In this document: piece by piece, positions 50,268 to 62,575 of the stretch
How positions within the stretch are numbered: position 1 is the first letter of the stretch
Layout: every line of letters starts with the position of its first letter
DNA from: Hypomyces perniciosus
Taxonomy: Eukaryota; Ascomycota; Sordariomycetes; Hypocreales; Hypocreaceae
Reading direction: 5' to 3'
Length of the DNA stretch: 64,000 nucleotides
Assembly (NCBI GenBank): GCA_008477525.1
Contig: SPDT01000010.1
Location: 1,178,001-1,242,000 of the forward strand
Translations under genes and position numbers: made by a program
Notes under the pieces: model-generated
The model's input: only the letters and a program-made list of their open reading frames with translations
What the model was told of the DNA's origin: nothing
Database searches by the model: none

Positions 50268-53200
50268 ATGGGGAAACTCATACGCCTCGAATTAAACAGT
50301 GCGTTCCATCACATTGACAACTCAGTGCTGTCAAAGACATGTTCTAATGCGTCCCAGACTTCAAGTCCTACAAGGGCCATCATACCCTTCTGTTTGGCGA
50401 TTCCTACTTCACTTCCATAATCGGGCCCAATGGATCCGGCAAGTCGAATTCGTGAGTCTGGCCTTCTAGCACGGAATTGTACCGTCCTTCAAGTTAATCT
50501 AACGCGATGCGATTTCATAGTATGGATGCTATTTCCTTTGTCCTCGGCATCAAGTCGTCACATTTGCGCTCCGCTCATCTCAAAGACCTTGTCTATCGCG
50601 GGCGCGTCCTGAAGACCTCGAAGATCAACGACGATGGCTCCGCCGAAGCCAACGAAGACGCGGATGGCTATCCAGATGTTGACGATAAAGCGTCTCGGAG
50701 TGATCCCAAGACCGCGTGGGTCATGGCAGTTTATGAGGATGATGCTGGAGAAGAGCAAAGGTGGAAGCGATCCATCACGAGCCAAGGGGCCAGTGAATAT
50801 CGCATCAACGATCGAGTCGTCACCGCACAGCAGTACAACGAAGCCCTTGAAGCGGAAAACATTCTCATCAAGGCAAGAAATTTTCTTGTCTTCCAAGGAG
50901 ACGTTGAAGCTATTGCCTCACAATCTCCTCAAGATCTTACTCGCCTCATCGAGCAAATTTCGGGCAGTCTGGAATACAAGGTCGAGTACGAAAGACTTCA
51001 CGCTGAAGCCGACCAGGCTGTTGAAAACCAGAATTTCCAACTGCATCGCCGTCGTGGTATCAACTCCGAAATCAAGCAATATCGCGAACAAAAAAAGGAG
51101 GCCGATAACTTCCAGAAAAAAACGGAAGAGAGGGACGCCGCGATAGTCACACACTGCCTTTGGAAGCTCTATCACTTCCAAAAGGCCATGGATGAATCGA
51201 GTGCTGCCATTCAAGACCATCAAGAGGATTTGAAGGAGCTGCGACGAAATGTCGAGGGTTTCGAGACCCGACTTGATGCTGCACGAAAAGATCAAGCTGC
51301 GACCAGCCGACAAGTTACTAGGGTAGACAAGGACATCAAGCTCAAAGAAAGGAGCATTGAAGACAAGGAAAATGCTCTAGTCCCAATTGATGAGAAGGTA
51401 CACGAATCCTCGCAACAGATCGAGAAGTTGCAAGGTCAAAACCAGAAGGTGGGTAAAGAGCTAGAGGAACAGGCAGACATCGTGCAGAAAGTACAGAAGG
51501 ATATCGAAAACGTCAAAAAGGCACAATATGTTTTTGAAAAGGACATCAAGGAGCAAATGAAGCAACAAGGGCGCGACATAAGCGATGCAGACCGCAAAGA
51601 GTACAACACGCTCCGTGCCCAAGTCATGTCACGTTCTGGTGCCAACCAGGCTAAATTGGAAAATCTTGAACGACAGAGAAAGGCCGACGAAGTCACCGTC
51701 AATAATCTCAAGGGGAAGGTCGACAGCATTTCAGCCACCATCGAAAAGATGGAGACTGGATTAACGAGTATCGGAGAGAGGCGGAGTGCAGCTGAGTCTG
51801 CTACAAAGGAGATCTCCAATGATATCACTACCAAGAAGAAGGAATTTAATCAGCTGCAGTCAGAGCGGGTACGAACCAACCAGAAACGGACAGAACTCGA
51901 GGAAAAACTTGAAGATGTGGCAAGAAAGTTGAGGGAAGCTGACGACGGTCGACGCCAAAATGATCGGGAGGCGCGGATGAAGGAGATGGTGACGACTCTG
52001 AAGCGCATATTCCCAGGGGTCCGTGGCCGAATAGGCAATCTTTGCTCCCCCAAACAAAAGAAGTACGATGAAGCCGTCATTGTTGCCCTCGGCAGGGACT
52101 TTGACTCTGTTGTCGTCGATACAGAGAAGACTGGTGTTGATTGCGTTCAGTACCTGAAAGAGCAAAGGTTTTCACCAATGACCTTTATCCCCCTTGACAA
52201 CATCAAGGTCAATGCTGTGAATACGGCAATCAAAGGGTTTTCAGGGGCAAGACTCACAATCGACACTATCAACTTTGATCCCTCGGTGGAAAGGGCGATG
52301 TCATATGCGTGCGGCAGCTCTGTCGTGTGCGACACGCTGGAAATTGCCAAGCACATTTGCTATGACAAGAAGATACCTGTTAAAGCAGTGACGCTGGAAG
52401 GCTATATTATTCACAAAGCTGGTTTGATGACTGGTGGTCGTGGCCCCGAGTCCAAGGGCGGAAAGCGAAAATTCGAAGAAGCTGATGTCCAAAACCTGCA
52501 ACGGATGGCCGCCAAACTGAAGGATGAAATTGATCGACTACCTAAGGCTGATCGGCGCGGGACGCAAGAGGAATCCCTTCAGATCGAACTTGCCGGTCTG
52601 GAACGGCGGTTGAGCGCAACAAGGGATGAGTTAGCCGCGTTCAACAAAAATTGGGAGAGTCAGAAGCGTGAGCTTGACAATCAAAAGAAGCAGCTGCAAG
52701 AGCTCCAGCCCAAGTACGAGGAACAGGCCTCGCAGTTGGAACGTACAACGGAGACAGTACAAGCATTCCAAGATGCCATCGCACGCATCGAGGATGAGGT
52801 CTTTGCAACATTTTGCGCAAGGCTTGGGTATAGCGACATTCGTGCCTACGAAGCTTCTCAGGGGAAATGGGAACAGGAGATTTCAGAGAAGCGTAACCAA
52901 TACGAAGTTCATACACAAAGACTCGAAAATCGACTTAAGTGGGAATTGGCACGCCATGGCGATACTGAGACGCGTATCAAACGGATGCATGAGAATATCC
53001 GACGATTGAAACACGACATGAAGACTTATACTGGGGAGAAGGCCGAGATCGAGGAAGCAATGCGTCAAGACCAGGACGAGCTCGAGGCCTTACGTGACAC
53101 TCTAGAAGAACTCAAGACCGAGCTGGCAGAAAAGAGTCAAAAGGTCAGCGAGGCTCGGACAGAGTTGCACAAACGTAGTAAGGATATCGAGTCCCGGCAG

Positions 53201-54271
53201 CGGGATATTAATGCACTGGAAACAACTGTTCAGAAAAACAGCGCAAGAAAATCAGCCCTCCTTCGACGGTGTCGACTGGAGCAAATTCAGGTGCCACTGG
53301 CTGAAGGTGCACTTGACAATCTGCCGACCGAAGACGATCTGTTGCGACAAGATCCTGATGCGATGGATGTTGACGGTGGGGATGAGGAGATGATGGATAT
53401 TGCTCTGGACGACCACGGAATCGAAATAGATTTCGATGGCCTTGATGAAGAATTGAAACAGGTCAGTGTCCCTCAGCATTATCAGCTTGGGGTGAAGTAG
53501 ACTGACAAAAGATACAGTCTGGCGAGGCCAATGTTGAAGACACATTAACGGAGAAGATTTCGGCACTAACCGCAGAACTAGAGAAGCTCAACCCGAACAT
53601 GCGGGCCATGGAGCGGTTGGAGAGTGTGGAGACCAGACTAAAGCTGACGGACCAAGAGTACGAAGACTCGAAGGCAGCCGCCCAGAGAGCTAAGGAGGCC
53701 TTCAATGACGTCAAACAGCATAGATATGAGCTGTTCAACAAGGCATTTACCCACATCCAAGAGCAAATATCTCACGTTTACAAAGACCTCACTCGATCAG
53801 ATGCATACCCCTTAGGTGGTCAGGCCTATCTGGATATCGAGGAAGACACAGACATGCCCTACTTATCCGGTATCAAATACCACGCCATGCCGCCACTGAA
53901 GAGATTCCGAGATATGGAGCATCTGTCGGGTGGAGAAAAAACAATGGCTGCACTTGCGCTCTTATTCGCCATCCACAGCTACCAGCCGAGCCCGTTCTTC
54001 GTCCTGGACGAGGTGGACGCTGCATTGGATAACGCCAATGTTGACAAGATCAAGAAGTATATTCGAGAGCATGCCGGTCCAGGTATGCAATTCATCGTCA
54101 TTAGCCTCAAGGCGGGTCTTTTCCAGGATAGCGAAAGTCTAGTCGGTGTATACCGAGATCAGGAGGTGAATAGTTCAAGGACTCTGACATTAGATGTAAG
54201 TCTCCCCTATCCATACTTTGATAGGTACCCTGTGCTAATGACTACTGCTGCAGCTCCGAAAGTATGCTTGA
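50268..54271 (+). CDS. SMC1: Cohesin subunit Smc1
   Basis: Exons 50268-50298, 50358-50451, 50521-53461, 53518-54195 and 54254-54271 give 1253 aa, normal for Smc1. The Walker A motif GPNGSGKSN lies at about residues 33-41 across intron 2. Long coiled coils flank the hinge (about 520-680, including the GLMTGGRG end). The signature LSGGEKTMAALALLFAIHSY and Walker B FFVLDEVDAALDNAN lie near the C-terminus, which ends LDLRKYA, encoded partly by an 18-nt last exon. QGDVEAIASQSP near residue 155 separates Smc1 from other SMCs. It forms the cohesin ring with Smc3. Confidence 0.97.
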
Positions 54272-54984
54272 TGAAGAGTTCGTCTAGCACTGCTTGCCTT
54301 TGTATCAATAGTAATGACAGATGGTTCGCGTTTGGTGGCTGGGTTTGACTGGGAAGGGGAGACACAGGACATCAATGGATGTTGTTGAGGTCTCAGCCAT
54401 TGGAGTCTATGAGCTATGATTTGCGCGGCGCATATACGAGTTTCACTTTTTAAACGGTGCTTGTTTATATAAAAGTTATAGCTGTCAATCGGAATATAGT
54501 TATAACTGCTCCGGAAGCCTTAACAGAGTCTCATTCTATCTAAAATCAGACGTTAAATCCACCTATATTATTAGGGAATTAACACCAGATTTTATACTTT
54601 ATTTCTTAATAGTATTCCTTAACACTTAAAGTAAATTAATATAAAATTAAAACAATTTAACTATATATAGTTTATATATATAGGTAGTATATATAACTAA
54701 AGGGTTATATATTTTTAGATTTTTATTAAAGTTATTATAAAAGGTTTATATAGCTAATATATAATATTAATGTATAGAGTAGCTAAGTGCTATAACTAGG
54801 AATTAGCAGGGAAATAGAGGAATAATAATTGGGCAGACATTTCCCCGAGTTTTCCCGGATATTTCCCGGATATTTCCTTTTAAGGGCTATAAAGGAGAAA
54901 AGGGAAAGTTATAGTAAAAAAGGTATAAGTTTCTTACCCTTTTATTCTATTATATATTAACAGCCCTTTAATAAATTTATTGAG

Positions 54985-55055
54985 TAGTGCTATTTACACA
55001 GATAGAAATTGCTATTCACACAGATAGTCCGTGCGCCGCCCGCAAAAATCTCCCT
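54985..55055 (+). repeat. Left terminal inverted repeat
   Basis: 71 bp, begins TAGTGCTATTTACACAGATA and ends in AAAATCTCCCT. Confidence 0.85.
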
Positions 55056-55516
55056 AGCTTTCAATTCCTAAGATTTTCAATGACACATTTAGCTATACAA
55101 TAACACCACTAATCTAATATTATCGGCGCCCTTTACTGTAATAGATATCCCCATTAACCCTTTATTAACTCAATCTAAAGATGCGTCTGGCTTTAACTTT
55201 ATCGATTACGCGGATCCTAATAGCGAAAATCCTAGGCGGCTGCAGTTACCCTTAGAGCTGCTAGATTTGCCTGAACCTGAGTATGAAACATCGCAACAAT
55301 AGAGCTGTTTCTCGGCTACAGTATTAACTAAGATTGAGGAGTTTAATGATATTGTGCTAGCCATACAGCCAGAAGAATAGTCGGGCTGGGGAGATTCTGT
55401 ATAGAGTAGATAAAAGGGATATTGAAGACCTGTTAATTGAAGTAATATAATATATTGCTGCTGCTATCTATTATAGTATTATATAAAGGATTAAGTTATA
55501 TAGTGCAAGTAGCTGC

Positions 55517-55587
55517 AGGGAGATTTTTGCAGGCAGCGCACGGATTATCTATATAAATAGCAATTTCTATCTATATAAATAGCACTA
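55517..55587 (-). repeat. Right terminal inverted repeat
   Basis: Reverse complement of the left TIR, differing only by transitions. Confidence 0.85.
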
Positions 55588-55965
55588 TTTAATTTATTTA
55601 ATAAAATTTAAAATATTAATTATTTATATTTAAAAATATTTAAAATTATAAAAAAGTTATTAATATATAATTTTAAATTTTTAAATTTATTAAATTTTAT
55701 TTTATAAAACTTTTATTTATTTTAAATTATTATATAATTTATTTAACTATTATAATGTTTATAGAAATTATAAAAAATCTTTAGTATTTTTATATATTAT
55801 ACTTTAAAATTATTTTAAAAATATAATTTAATTATATATAATTTTTTAAAGTTTCATAATAGAATTATTAATTAATTAATTATATTTAATAATTTAAATA
55901 GTTCATTTTATTTATATATTAAATTTATTATAATGTATTGAAAATATAATACTTTTAGTGTAAAA

Positions 55966-56551
55966 AAAAGTATGGCGACCTTAGGGTCCTGGCGAAGATG
56001 TGGTCAGGGACTCTACAATGCGGGCCGATCGGGCCGATCTACTTCCGTACCTTTACCTCATCCAACACCTTGCGCTCAGGTAGGTTATTGCTCCTTTAGT
56101 ACCTTATTCTTACAGATTGAAGTAGTCGTGATCAGTTTATTCTGGATATTTCGCCTTTGCGGTGGGAATTCCGACGTCAACCGATAAGAGACGAATCTTC
56201 TGCGCAGATCCTGGAAAAGGTTGAGGGCCAAGCATTGACCCAAAGGTAACAATGATGATGCATTACTAGCTTTGACAATAATGGTCTGCCTTGCGCCGCC
56301 ACAAACCATAACCGCATCGAAAATCGTATCGCCTTTGTGACGCCTGTTAATGTCGCGCCTCTTATGGCCCCCCCGTTCTTTTTCTCCTCTTAGCATTGAT
56401 ATCGCAATACGGCGCATGACGATATCTCTCGAGACACTCCAGCCGCGTTATCAGCAAAAGCTCTTTGCCATCTCTGAGCAGCAAGGTCTCATATTGTTAA
56501 CAGCATTTTATCCAACTCCTGCCTCTGCCAACGAGGCGTAATTTTGGCGCA
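55966..56551. other. Intergenic / upstream region of TFA1
   Basis: Normal base composition returns here. No gene is supported; a frame at 55972-56187 has no family features. Confidence 0.45.
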
Positions 56552-57944
56552 ATGGATCTCGCAGTGACGCTGATCAAAGCGGTCATGCGGGCGTTCTACT
56601 CGACGCGCGACATCCTGGTTGTGGACGCATTGATTCTTCATGAGGCGTACGTCTTGCCCTTGCCCATGGATACTTGGCAGAACAACAGCTGAGAGTTGTG
56701 AACAGTCTCCGCGACGATGACCTCGCCTATCTTATGGCTATAAATACGAAAGATCTTCACAAAATATGTGGCAAACTACGAGAAGACCGGTTCCTGACAG
56801 TGTATGTCTCGGCCTTGGCCACCAAGACGTTGCTTCAAGACCAGACGCTTACCAGGACAGACATACGAGATCAGAGCTGCGACCAGGAAATCCGCGACCG
56901 AGCAACCGCACGTGGTACTACATCAACTACCGACACACCATCGACGCGATCAAATGGCGAGTTTACACTATCGACAAGGACGTTCAGGGAACCACGGTGC
57001 CGGCAAACGAGAAGAAGGAGTACTTTTGTTCATTTTGCAAGGCGGAGTGGACGGCAATGGAAGTTTTGGATAGCGTCGGTCCAACCGGCTTTCTATGCCA
57101 CCGCTGTCACCATACTCTATCGTTTGAGTCGGATCGCAACGCTGGCGGGCACGAACAGTCGACGCGCCTCAACGACCAGTTCAAGTTCATCAGTGAACTT
57201 CTCCCCAAGATAGACGCCGCTCATATCCCCGAATGCGATTTCGATCGAGCATTATCGAAGGCGCGACCGGTAGTCCGTGATGCCACACACCAACGCGCTG
57301 CAACGATAGCTGTTGAAGACGGCTCAAGTCGACCCATGGCGGTCAGGGGCCTTACAAACACAGGCCCCCAATCCATTGCCGTCAATATTTCAACATCCGA
57401 TGGTCCTTCAGCGGCGGAGAAGGAGGCCGAAAGGATTCGCAAGGAAAAGATCGCACAACAAAATGCACTCCCCTCTTGGATGTCCAACAGTACTATTACT
57501 GGAGAGTCATTTTCAGGCGCAACTGACACTGGCATTGCTGGGGTAAAGAGGGACGAAGTTGACCAAAAATCTGCCCATAACCAAGTGACTGATGGTAATG
57601 CGACGACGCAAATCGACGACATTTTCGAGAAGCTCAAGGCGGAACAGGCAGCAGCCCTGGCGCGAGAGGGAGAGGCAGAGGAGGATGAAGAAGAGGAGTA
57701 TGGCTCAGAAGAAGAGGAAGATGAGTTTGAGGACGTCCCAGCCACCGGCAGCAACTCTGGCTTAGGCACACCTGGTATCAAGCGAGAGGCTTCAGGAGAG
57801 CCATCTGGCGCCCAGTCCCGGAATGAAGACAGCTCGGATGAGAGGGCAGCCAAGAGGGTCAAGGTTGAGCCAGAGGTGAAGCAGGAAGGAGGCAGTAGTG
57901 GGGAAGAAGAGGATGACGAGGAACTGGAGTTCGAGGACGTGTAA
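56552..57944 (+). CDS. TFA1: Transcription factor TFIIE alpha subunit
   Basis: Exons 56552-56646, 56706-56801 and 56861-57944 give 424 aa. The winged-helix TFE domain reads MDLAVTLIKAVMRAFYST, then HEALRDDDLAYLMAINTKDL and KICGKLREDRFLTVHTR. The zinc ribbon is CSFC ... CHRC. An acidic Glu-rich C-terminal region (EEDEEEEYGSEEEEDEFED and EEEDDEELEFEDV) binds TFIIH in the family. It acts in RNA polymerase II preinitiation. Both intron boundaries were chosen by the conserved junctions LHEA-LRDDD and LTV-HTR; nearer AGs would break frame. Confidence 0.94.
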
Positions 57945-58471
57945 GTTATTCAAGACGGGGGGGTTGCTTGATTGTAAAGAACTCAGGGGTGGCAAGGCGT
58001 TTGATGTATAACATGGATGTAAATTTGTCTTCAGTTGGCTGCCTGAAACTGCCAATGTACATGATATTAGTGAATAAAAGAAATCTATAACAACCTGGCT
58101 ACACACTGATCTGCCGTTTGGATGAGGCTGAGGATGGGCTGGGCTAATACTAGTGGTATTAATAAGGCATGAGAGTTGGAATGGCCATTGAACCGCCCAG
58201 TCGTCATGTTCTTTGCCACAGCCAACTCACTTGGCTGTCTGTGCCAACCAACACACATACTCCATACAACCCACATGATCGAGGATCTCTCATCTCATTC
58301 GCTTTACACCTGTACAGACACCAAACCAACCCAGTTGCAACGAGCGTGTGCACTACGGTGCTCACCACCATGCCGCCGTCGCCTTTTCAAGACATCTCAA
58401 GTAGCATGCTCTACCAGTAAGGACCTGTAAGGTATGCATGCTCTTGGAAGAGGGCTGGCGATCTCTTGACC
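57945..58471. other. Short intergenic region
   Basis: No gene supported. A small frame at 58169-58420 could be a 5' leader element of the polymerase gene; no ATG-initiated conserved peptide is seen. Confidence 0.45.
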
Positions 58472-60534
58472 ATGGCCCCAGAGCTTCCACGCATCTTCTT
58501 GCTGCCGACGCATTTGCAGCCAAATGAGCAGCACGAGCTGGAGGACAGCATACCAACTCTCACATACGATGTCCGCGAGGCTGATGTCGTTCTGGGCAAA
58601 ATTTCCAAACGCGAGCGTGCCCTCTTTGAACTTAGGCGCCTAAAACTGCAGACGGAACCGTTGGATGGCGGAGGCTCTGGTGAAAGCAAAACTACTGAAC
58701 AGGTAGATGGTGCATCGGAACCACCATTGAAGCACCAGAGAGTATCAGTGTCAAAGCCTGAGACAAAGCACGGATTGCCGGAAGGTAATCATGATAACTT
58801 GGCAAGCATCAAGTCTTCTCAGCCTAGCGAGACGGGGGATATCATCATGGTACTCAAGCTAGCTTGGTTGACAGACTCCCTGAAGCAGGATGCGACAATG
58901 CCAGTTGACAACTACCTCCTCTATCGAGGCCGCAAGATTCCCTCTGAGCCCACGATGGTTCTAGATCCCACGCTTATTCAAGCATCACGAAAGAGACAGA
59001 GGCAATATGTAGGCAAGCCTCGTCTCACTGGCGCTACTCTAGAGTTTCTCGAGCGTTCAACAGAAGATCAACAAAGTGCCAACCACGGGTTATCACCAAT
59101 ACCGATATCAACATCTTCATCACCATATTCCCCACGAAAAGCTCGGCGCTCGGGTCATGGAGGTGTTGCAAGTGGTCAGGGGCAAAATCAGCCGCCAGCT
59201 CTTGTCCACGAAACTACATCTGAGCATGATGCAACATTGCCGCTGATTCCGGTGTTCCTCAATACAACGTACTCGTGCCAGAGGCCCTCGCCGGTTAACC
59301 CACTGAATGCCGCCTTCGTCGAGGAGCTCAAGACTATTCGCACGCTGCGACTTCTCCAAGGGGATCAGGTGGGTGTGAGGGCCTACTCAACGTCAATTGC
59401 TACGTTAGCTGCGTATCCTTACCCTCTGAAACGTCCACAAGGTGAGTTTAGTTTCTCTCTCTTCTTGTTGAATAGGAGCGGGCTTCGGGCTAACCGTACT
59501 CTTCTGTCTGCTCAACTATGTAGAAATTGCAAGGCTTCCAGGTTGCGGCACTAAGATTGCCGAATTATATCAACAGTGGAATAAGGTTGGACGTACTAGC
59601 GAGACTACGGCAGCCGAGGCCAACCCGAAGTTGGCAGTCCTCAAGAAGTTTTACGATATCTGGGGCGTCGGGGATACAACAGCTCGCCAATTCTACAGGA
59701 AAGGTGCGTTGCAGACAACAACCCCTGGTCAGCAACAATGCTCAATATTGAATTGTTGCATTTACAGGCTGGCGAGACCTTGATGACATCGTCGAGCATG
59801 GGTGGGATATCCTAAGCCGAGTACAGCAGATTGGCATCAAGTACTACGAGGAGTTTCAGCTCAAGATCCCGCGGGCTGAAGTAGAAGCGATTGCCAATAC
59901 TATCCTTGACCATGCATGTCGCATCGAGCCCGGCTTCCAGATGGTCATTGTTGGAGGCTACCGGCGAGGGAAGAGTGGAAGTGGCGACGTGGACGTCGTG
60001 CTAAGTCACCCAGATGAGGCCAAGACTCTTGATATGATTGACAAGCTGGTTGTGAGCCTGGAAAAGAGTCACTTCATCACACACACGTTGAGCCTATGGA
60101 CACGAAACAGTGAGCGCGGGCAGATACCACTATCGTGGAGAGGCGAAGGCCGACCTGCAGGTTCAGGATTTGATACACTGGACAAGGCGTTGGTAGTTTG
60201 GCATGATGCTAACGGGGAGATGAACGCTGTGACGGGGACGGTGCCTCACCGGAGAGTGGACATTATCATCAGCCCATGGAAGACAGTTGGGTGTGCGGTT
60301 GTCGGTTGGAGCGGAGGCACGACGTTCGAGCGAGATCTGCGACGATATTGCAAGAAAGAAAAGGGCCTCAAGTTTGATAGCAGCGGCATCCGAAGCCGAG
60401 TGGATGGATCGTGGGTGGATCTCGAAGGGGGTGGGCAACGTGGGCCTGCTCCGGATATAGAGACAGCGGAGAGGCGCGTATTCGAAGGTCTCGGGCTGGT
60501 GTGGCGGCCACCAGAGGAAAGGTGCACAGGATGA
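58472..60534 (+). CDS. Family X DNA polymerase (Pol4 / Pol lambda-mu type)
   Basis: Exons 58472-59441, 59524-59703 and 59768-60534 give 638 aa. The first 170 residues look like a divergent BRCT domain (PRIFLLPTHLQP ... LKLAWLTDSLKQD) interrupted by a low-complexity insert. Then come the helix-hairpin-helix motifs LPGCGTKIAELYQQW and WGVGDTTARQFYRKGW, the palm motif GGYRRGKSGSGDVDVVLSHP with the two metal-binding aspartates, and the third aspartate in RRVDIIISP. It would fill gaps in base excision repair and end joining. The palm YRRG and TFERDLRRY segments fit yeast Pol4. Confidence 0.92.
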
Positions 60535-61502
60535 TTAGTTTTGGTTTAGTGATGATCAATGGTGACATCTCCAATGGTCCTCGTTACATGTGCTGTTTCC
60601 CTGTTCCCGAGATATGAGAATAACTTGCGTAAGACTCAGTTGCTTACCCGAGAGCCGAAGGGGCGGACGAACTTTCGTACCCTGCTCAGGCTCTTGGTAG
60701 TCGTAATCATACTAATACTAAGCCGAGTAAGAAAGGAATGGAATGGTTTCCCACAGCACAAGACGCAGCTGAAGCGGACTTCCAAGCCTCGTTGGCGGAC
60801 TTTCAACGCCCTTTTGTCGGGCAATCTATGCACAGGCACACAACACATACGCAGACAAGAATGATACCATTTGATCGACCGTGACCCGTAAGCTATTGTG
60901 ACGTAGCGTCTCGGATATTCGGTGGGTCTTCAGGTACTAGTAATACTACCTTGACAATCAAGCATATTTCGTAGATAGTGCGGAGGAATACTTCGTACAT
61001 CGGGAACATCTAATATTGTATTGTAGTATTGTACAGAGCGAACAACTGCTGGTCAAGGGTTGTTAGCCGTAGCCCCTGTTTTATTGACACCTGTTGACAT
61101 TAATACTTTATCTCCTCATTAACATGATGCTCATCAATAGTACTTGTACTACAACCTAGTATCTATCATAGTACATACACATGTAGAATCATACAACACC
61201 CCCGGCGTTCGGATGATAGTCACCACCGATCAATCATGTGGAGTTCCTGTTCTCCGATTGATTTGATGCCACAGTTGCATTGAGACACGGCGCATTTAAT
61301 GGAATCTCCGACATAGTATTCCGAATCTGGAACCCACCGGACCTTAGCCTCGTGGCTTGGCATCCGCATCAAACTATTAGATAAATAAGTTGGCGATACC
61401 CCTTCAACTGAGTTCCTCTGTCCCTAAACCATCATCACCAGGTCGATTCACCGCCCACTCATCTCTCTCTCTCGTCTTCTACCCAAGTGAATCAACGCCA
61501 TC
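60535..61502. other. Intergenic / promoter region of the MAPEG gene
   Basis: No gene supported. GTAC/TAGTA-type motifs occur at 60930-61190. CT-rich sequence (61455-61485) precedes the next start. Confidence 0.5.
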
Positions 61503-62189
61503 ATGCCTCTCACTCTGGAACTCCCCGACCAATACGGGTCAGTAAATCAACTCGTGACCATTGACGATGGTGTATTATACCGCGCAACTAACACTCACCT
61601 CACATTATAGCCTCGTCCTGGCGGCTGCCACCTCAACCTTCTTCGTCAACGCCATCCATATGGGCCGTACTGCCAAGTTCCGCAAGGCTAGTGGCATCCA
61701 GTATCCCAATTCATACGCCACGGCGGAAGAGGCCGACAAGAGCCCTACCGCATACAAATTCAACTGTGGTAAGTCAGCTCCAGCCTTCGTTTTGCGCCAT
61801 TCCCAATTATGTTTCCCAGACCCAACGATAACGGCGCCAGAAAGCTAACCTCCCTCCTCTCACCAGCCCAACGGGCTCACGCCAATTACACTGAGAGCCA
61901 TACCTCATTATTGGGCGCTCTCCTCATCGCCGGCCTCCATTTCCCTTCCGTTGCCGCCGCTTTTGGCGCCATATGGGCGGTTTCCCGGGTCGTCTACTTG
62001 TATGGCTATACCAGCTCAGCCGGGCCTAAGGGCAGAATGGTGTTTGTGTTCCCACTTCCCAGCCATCCATTGTATTGACCATACTCACTGACTCGAACTC
62101 GCAGCGGCTCTTTGGGAGGTTTCATTTCAGACATCGCCCTCAAGATCATGGCCGTTTATACCTCTTTCCTCATTGCCACGGGGAAATAG
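61503..62189 (+). CDS. MAPEG family protein, microsomal glutathione S-transferase 3 type
   Basis: Exons 61503-61537, 61611-61768, 61867-62041 and 62105-62189 give 150 aa, the usual MGST3 length. Four membrane segments can be seen: YGLVLAAATSTFFVNAIHMG, LLGALLIAGLHFPSVAAAFG, AIWAVSRVVYLYGYTS and KIMAVYTSFLIATG. The conserved block FNCAQRAHANYTESHTS (NxxE-like) is the family active-site loop. It is an ER or outer-membrane glutathione transferase/peroxidase, probably dealing with lipid peroxides. The third intron donor (GTGTTT region) was chosen by phase. Confidence 0.92.
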
Positions 62190-62575
62190 GTCTGCGGTGC
62201 CCAATTCAAAATCGAGGCGCCATCCACGGCACCCAATTGTATGATAGTGTAATTATCTTTTTAATTGATTCGCCTTTGATTCGTTTTCCCGCCCCAGGCG
62301 CATTGAAAGCAAAGGGAGTCATAATTTGCTGCGTTCTTTGGTGCCCATCATGCCGGCATGATTTCGTCCCTTGCAAATAGCCATGCCGGCATTCTTGTAG
62401 CCATCCTGGCGTGTTTGCGTGCAACCCATATCATATACCCAAACCACATTGCTCGAAAACTCGACAATTTTGATCCCAGAAAAAAAAAAAGAAAAAAAAA
62501 GAAGAAGAAGAAGAAGAAGAAGAAGAAGAAGAAGAAGAAGAAGAAAACGCTGTAGAAGACCCTTGGCCCCCCCAA
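62190..62575. other. Convergent 3' region with an A/AAG microsatellite
   Basis: Intergenic between the MAPEG stop and the ECM14 stop. It includes A-runs at 62480-62500 and (AAG)n at about 62500-62545, so the ECM14 3' UTR begins with a strong UUC-type tract. Confidence 0.7.
62480..62545. repeat. Poly(A) and (AAG)n microsatellite
   Basis: Two A-runs then about fifteen AAG units, less than 40 bp from the ECM14 stop codon. Confidence 0.95.

Larger units (their letters stand above)
54985..55587. mobile_element. Inverted-repeat DNA element remnant (603 bp, 71-bp TIRs)
   Basis: The left end, 54985-55055, and the reverse complement of the right end, 55517-55587, align over 71 bp without gaps. There are eight differences; all are C-to-T or G-to-A changes (for example CACACA against TATATA), as RIP would give. 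Each TIR contains two copies of GCTATTYACACAGATAG-like sequence. The interior keeps a short frame at about 55144-55300 (NFIDYADPNSENPRRLQLP, LLDLPEPEYE) broken by stops. No clear target-site duplication is seen. It resembles a non-autonomous element or MITE; the superfamily is unknown. Confidence 0.8.
54440..55965. repeat. AT-rich, RIP-like island between SMC1 and TFA1
   Basis: Base composition changes abruptly to very AT-rich, dominated by TA and TTAA words, with no open frames. Near 54840-54885 there is a short tandem TTTCCCGGATA repeat. The pattern matches repeats mutated by RIP. A less AT-rich inverted-repeat element sits inside it (54985-55587). Confidence 0.85.

Noticed and set aside
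51436..51834. Antisense ORFs inside SMC1
   Set aside because: They mirror the coiled-coil codon usage of SMC1 and lack independent features.
57221..57862. 213-codon Ser-rich antisense ORF
   Set aside because: It is the complement of the Glu/Asp-rich TFIIE-alpha tail.
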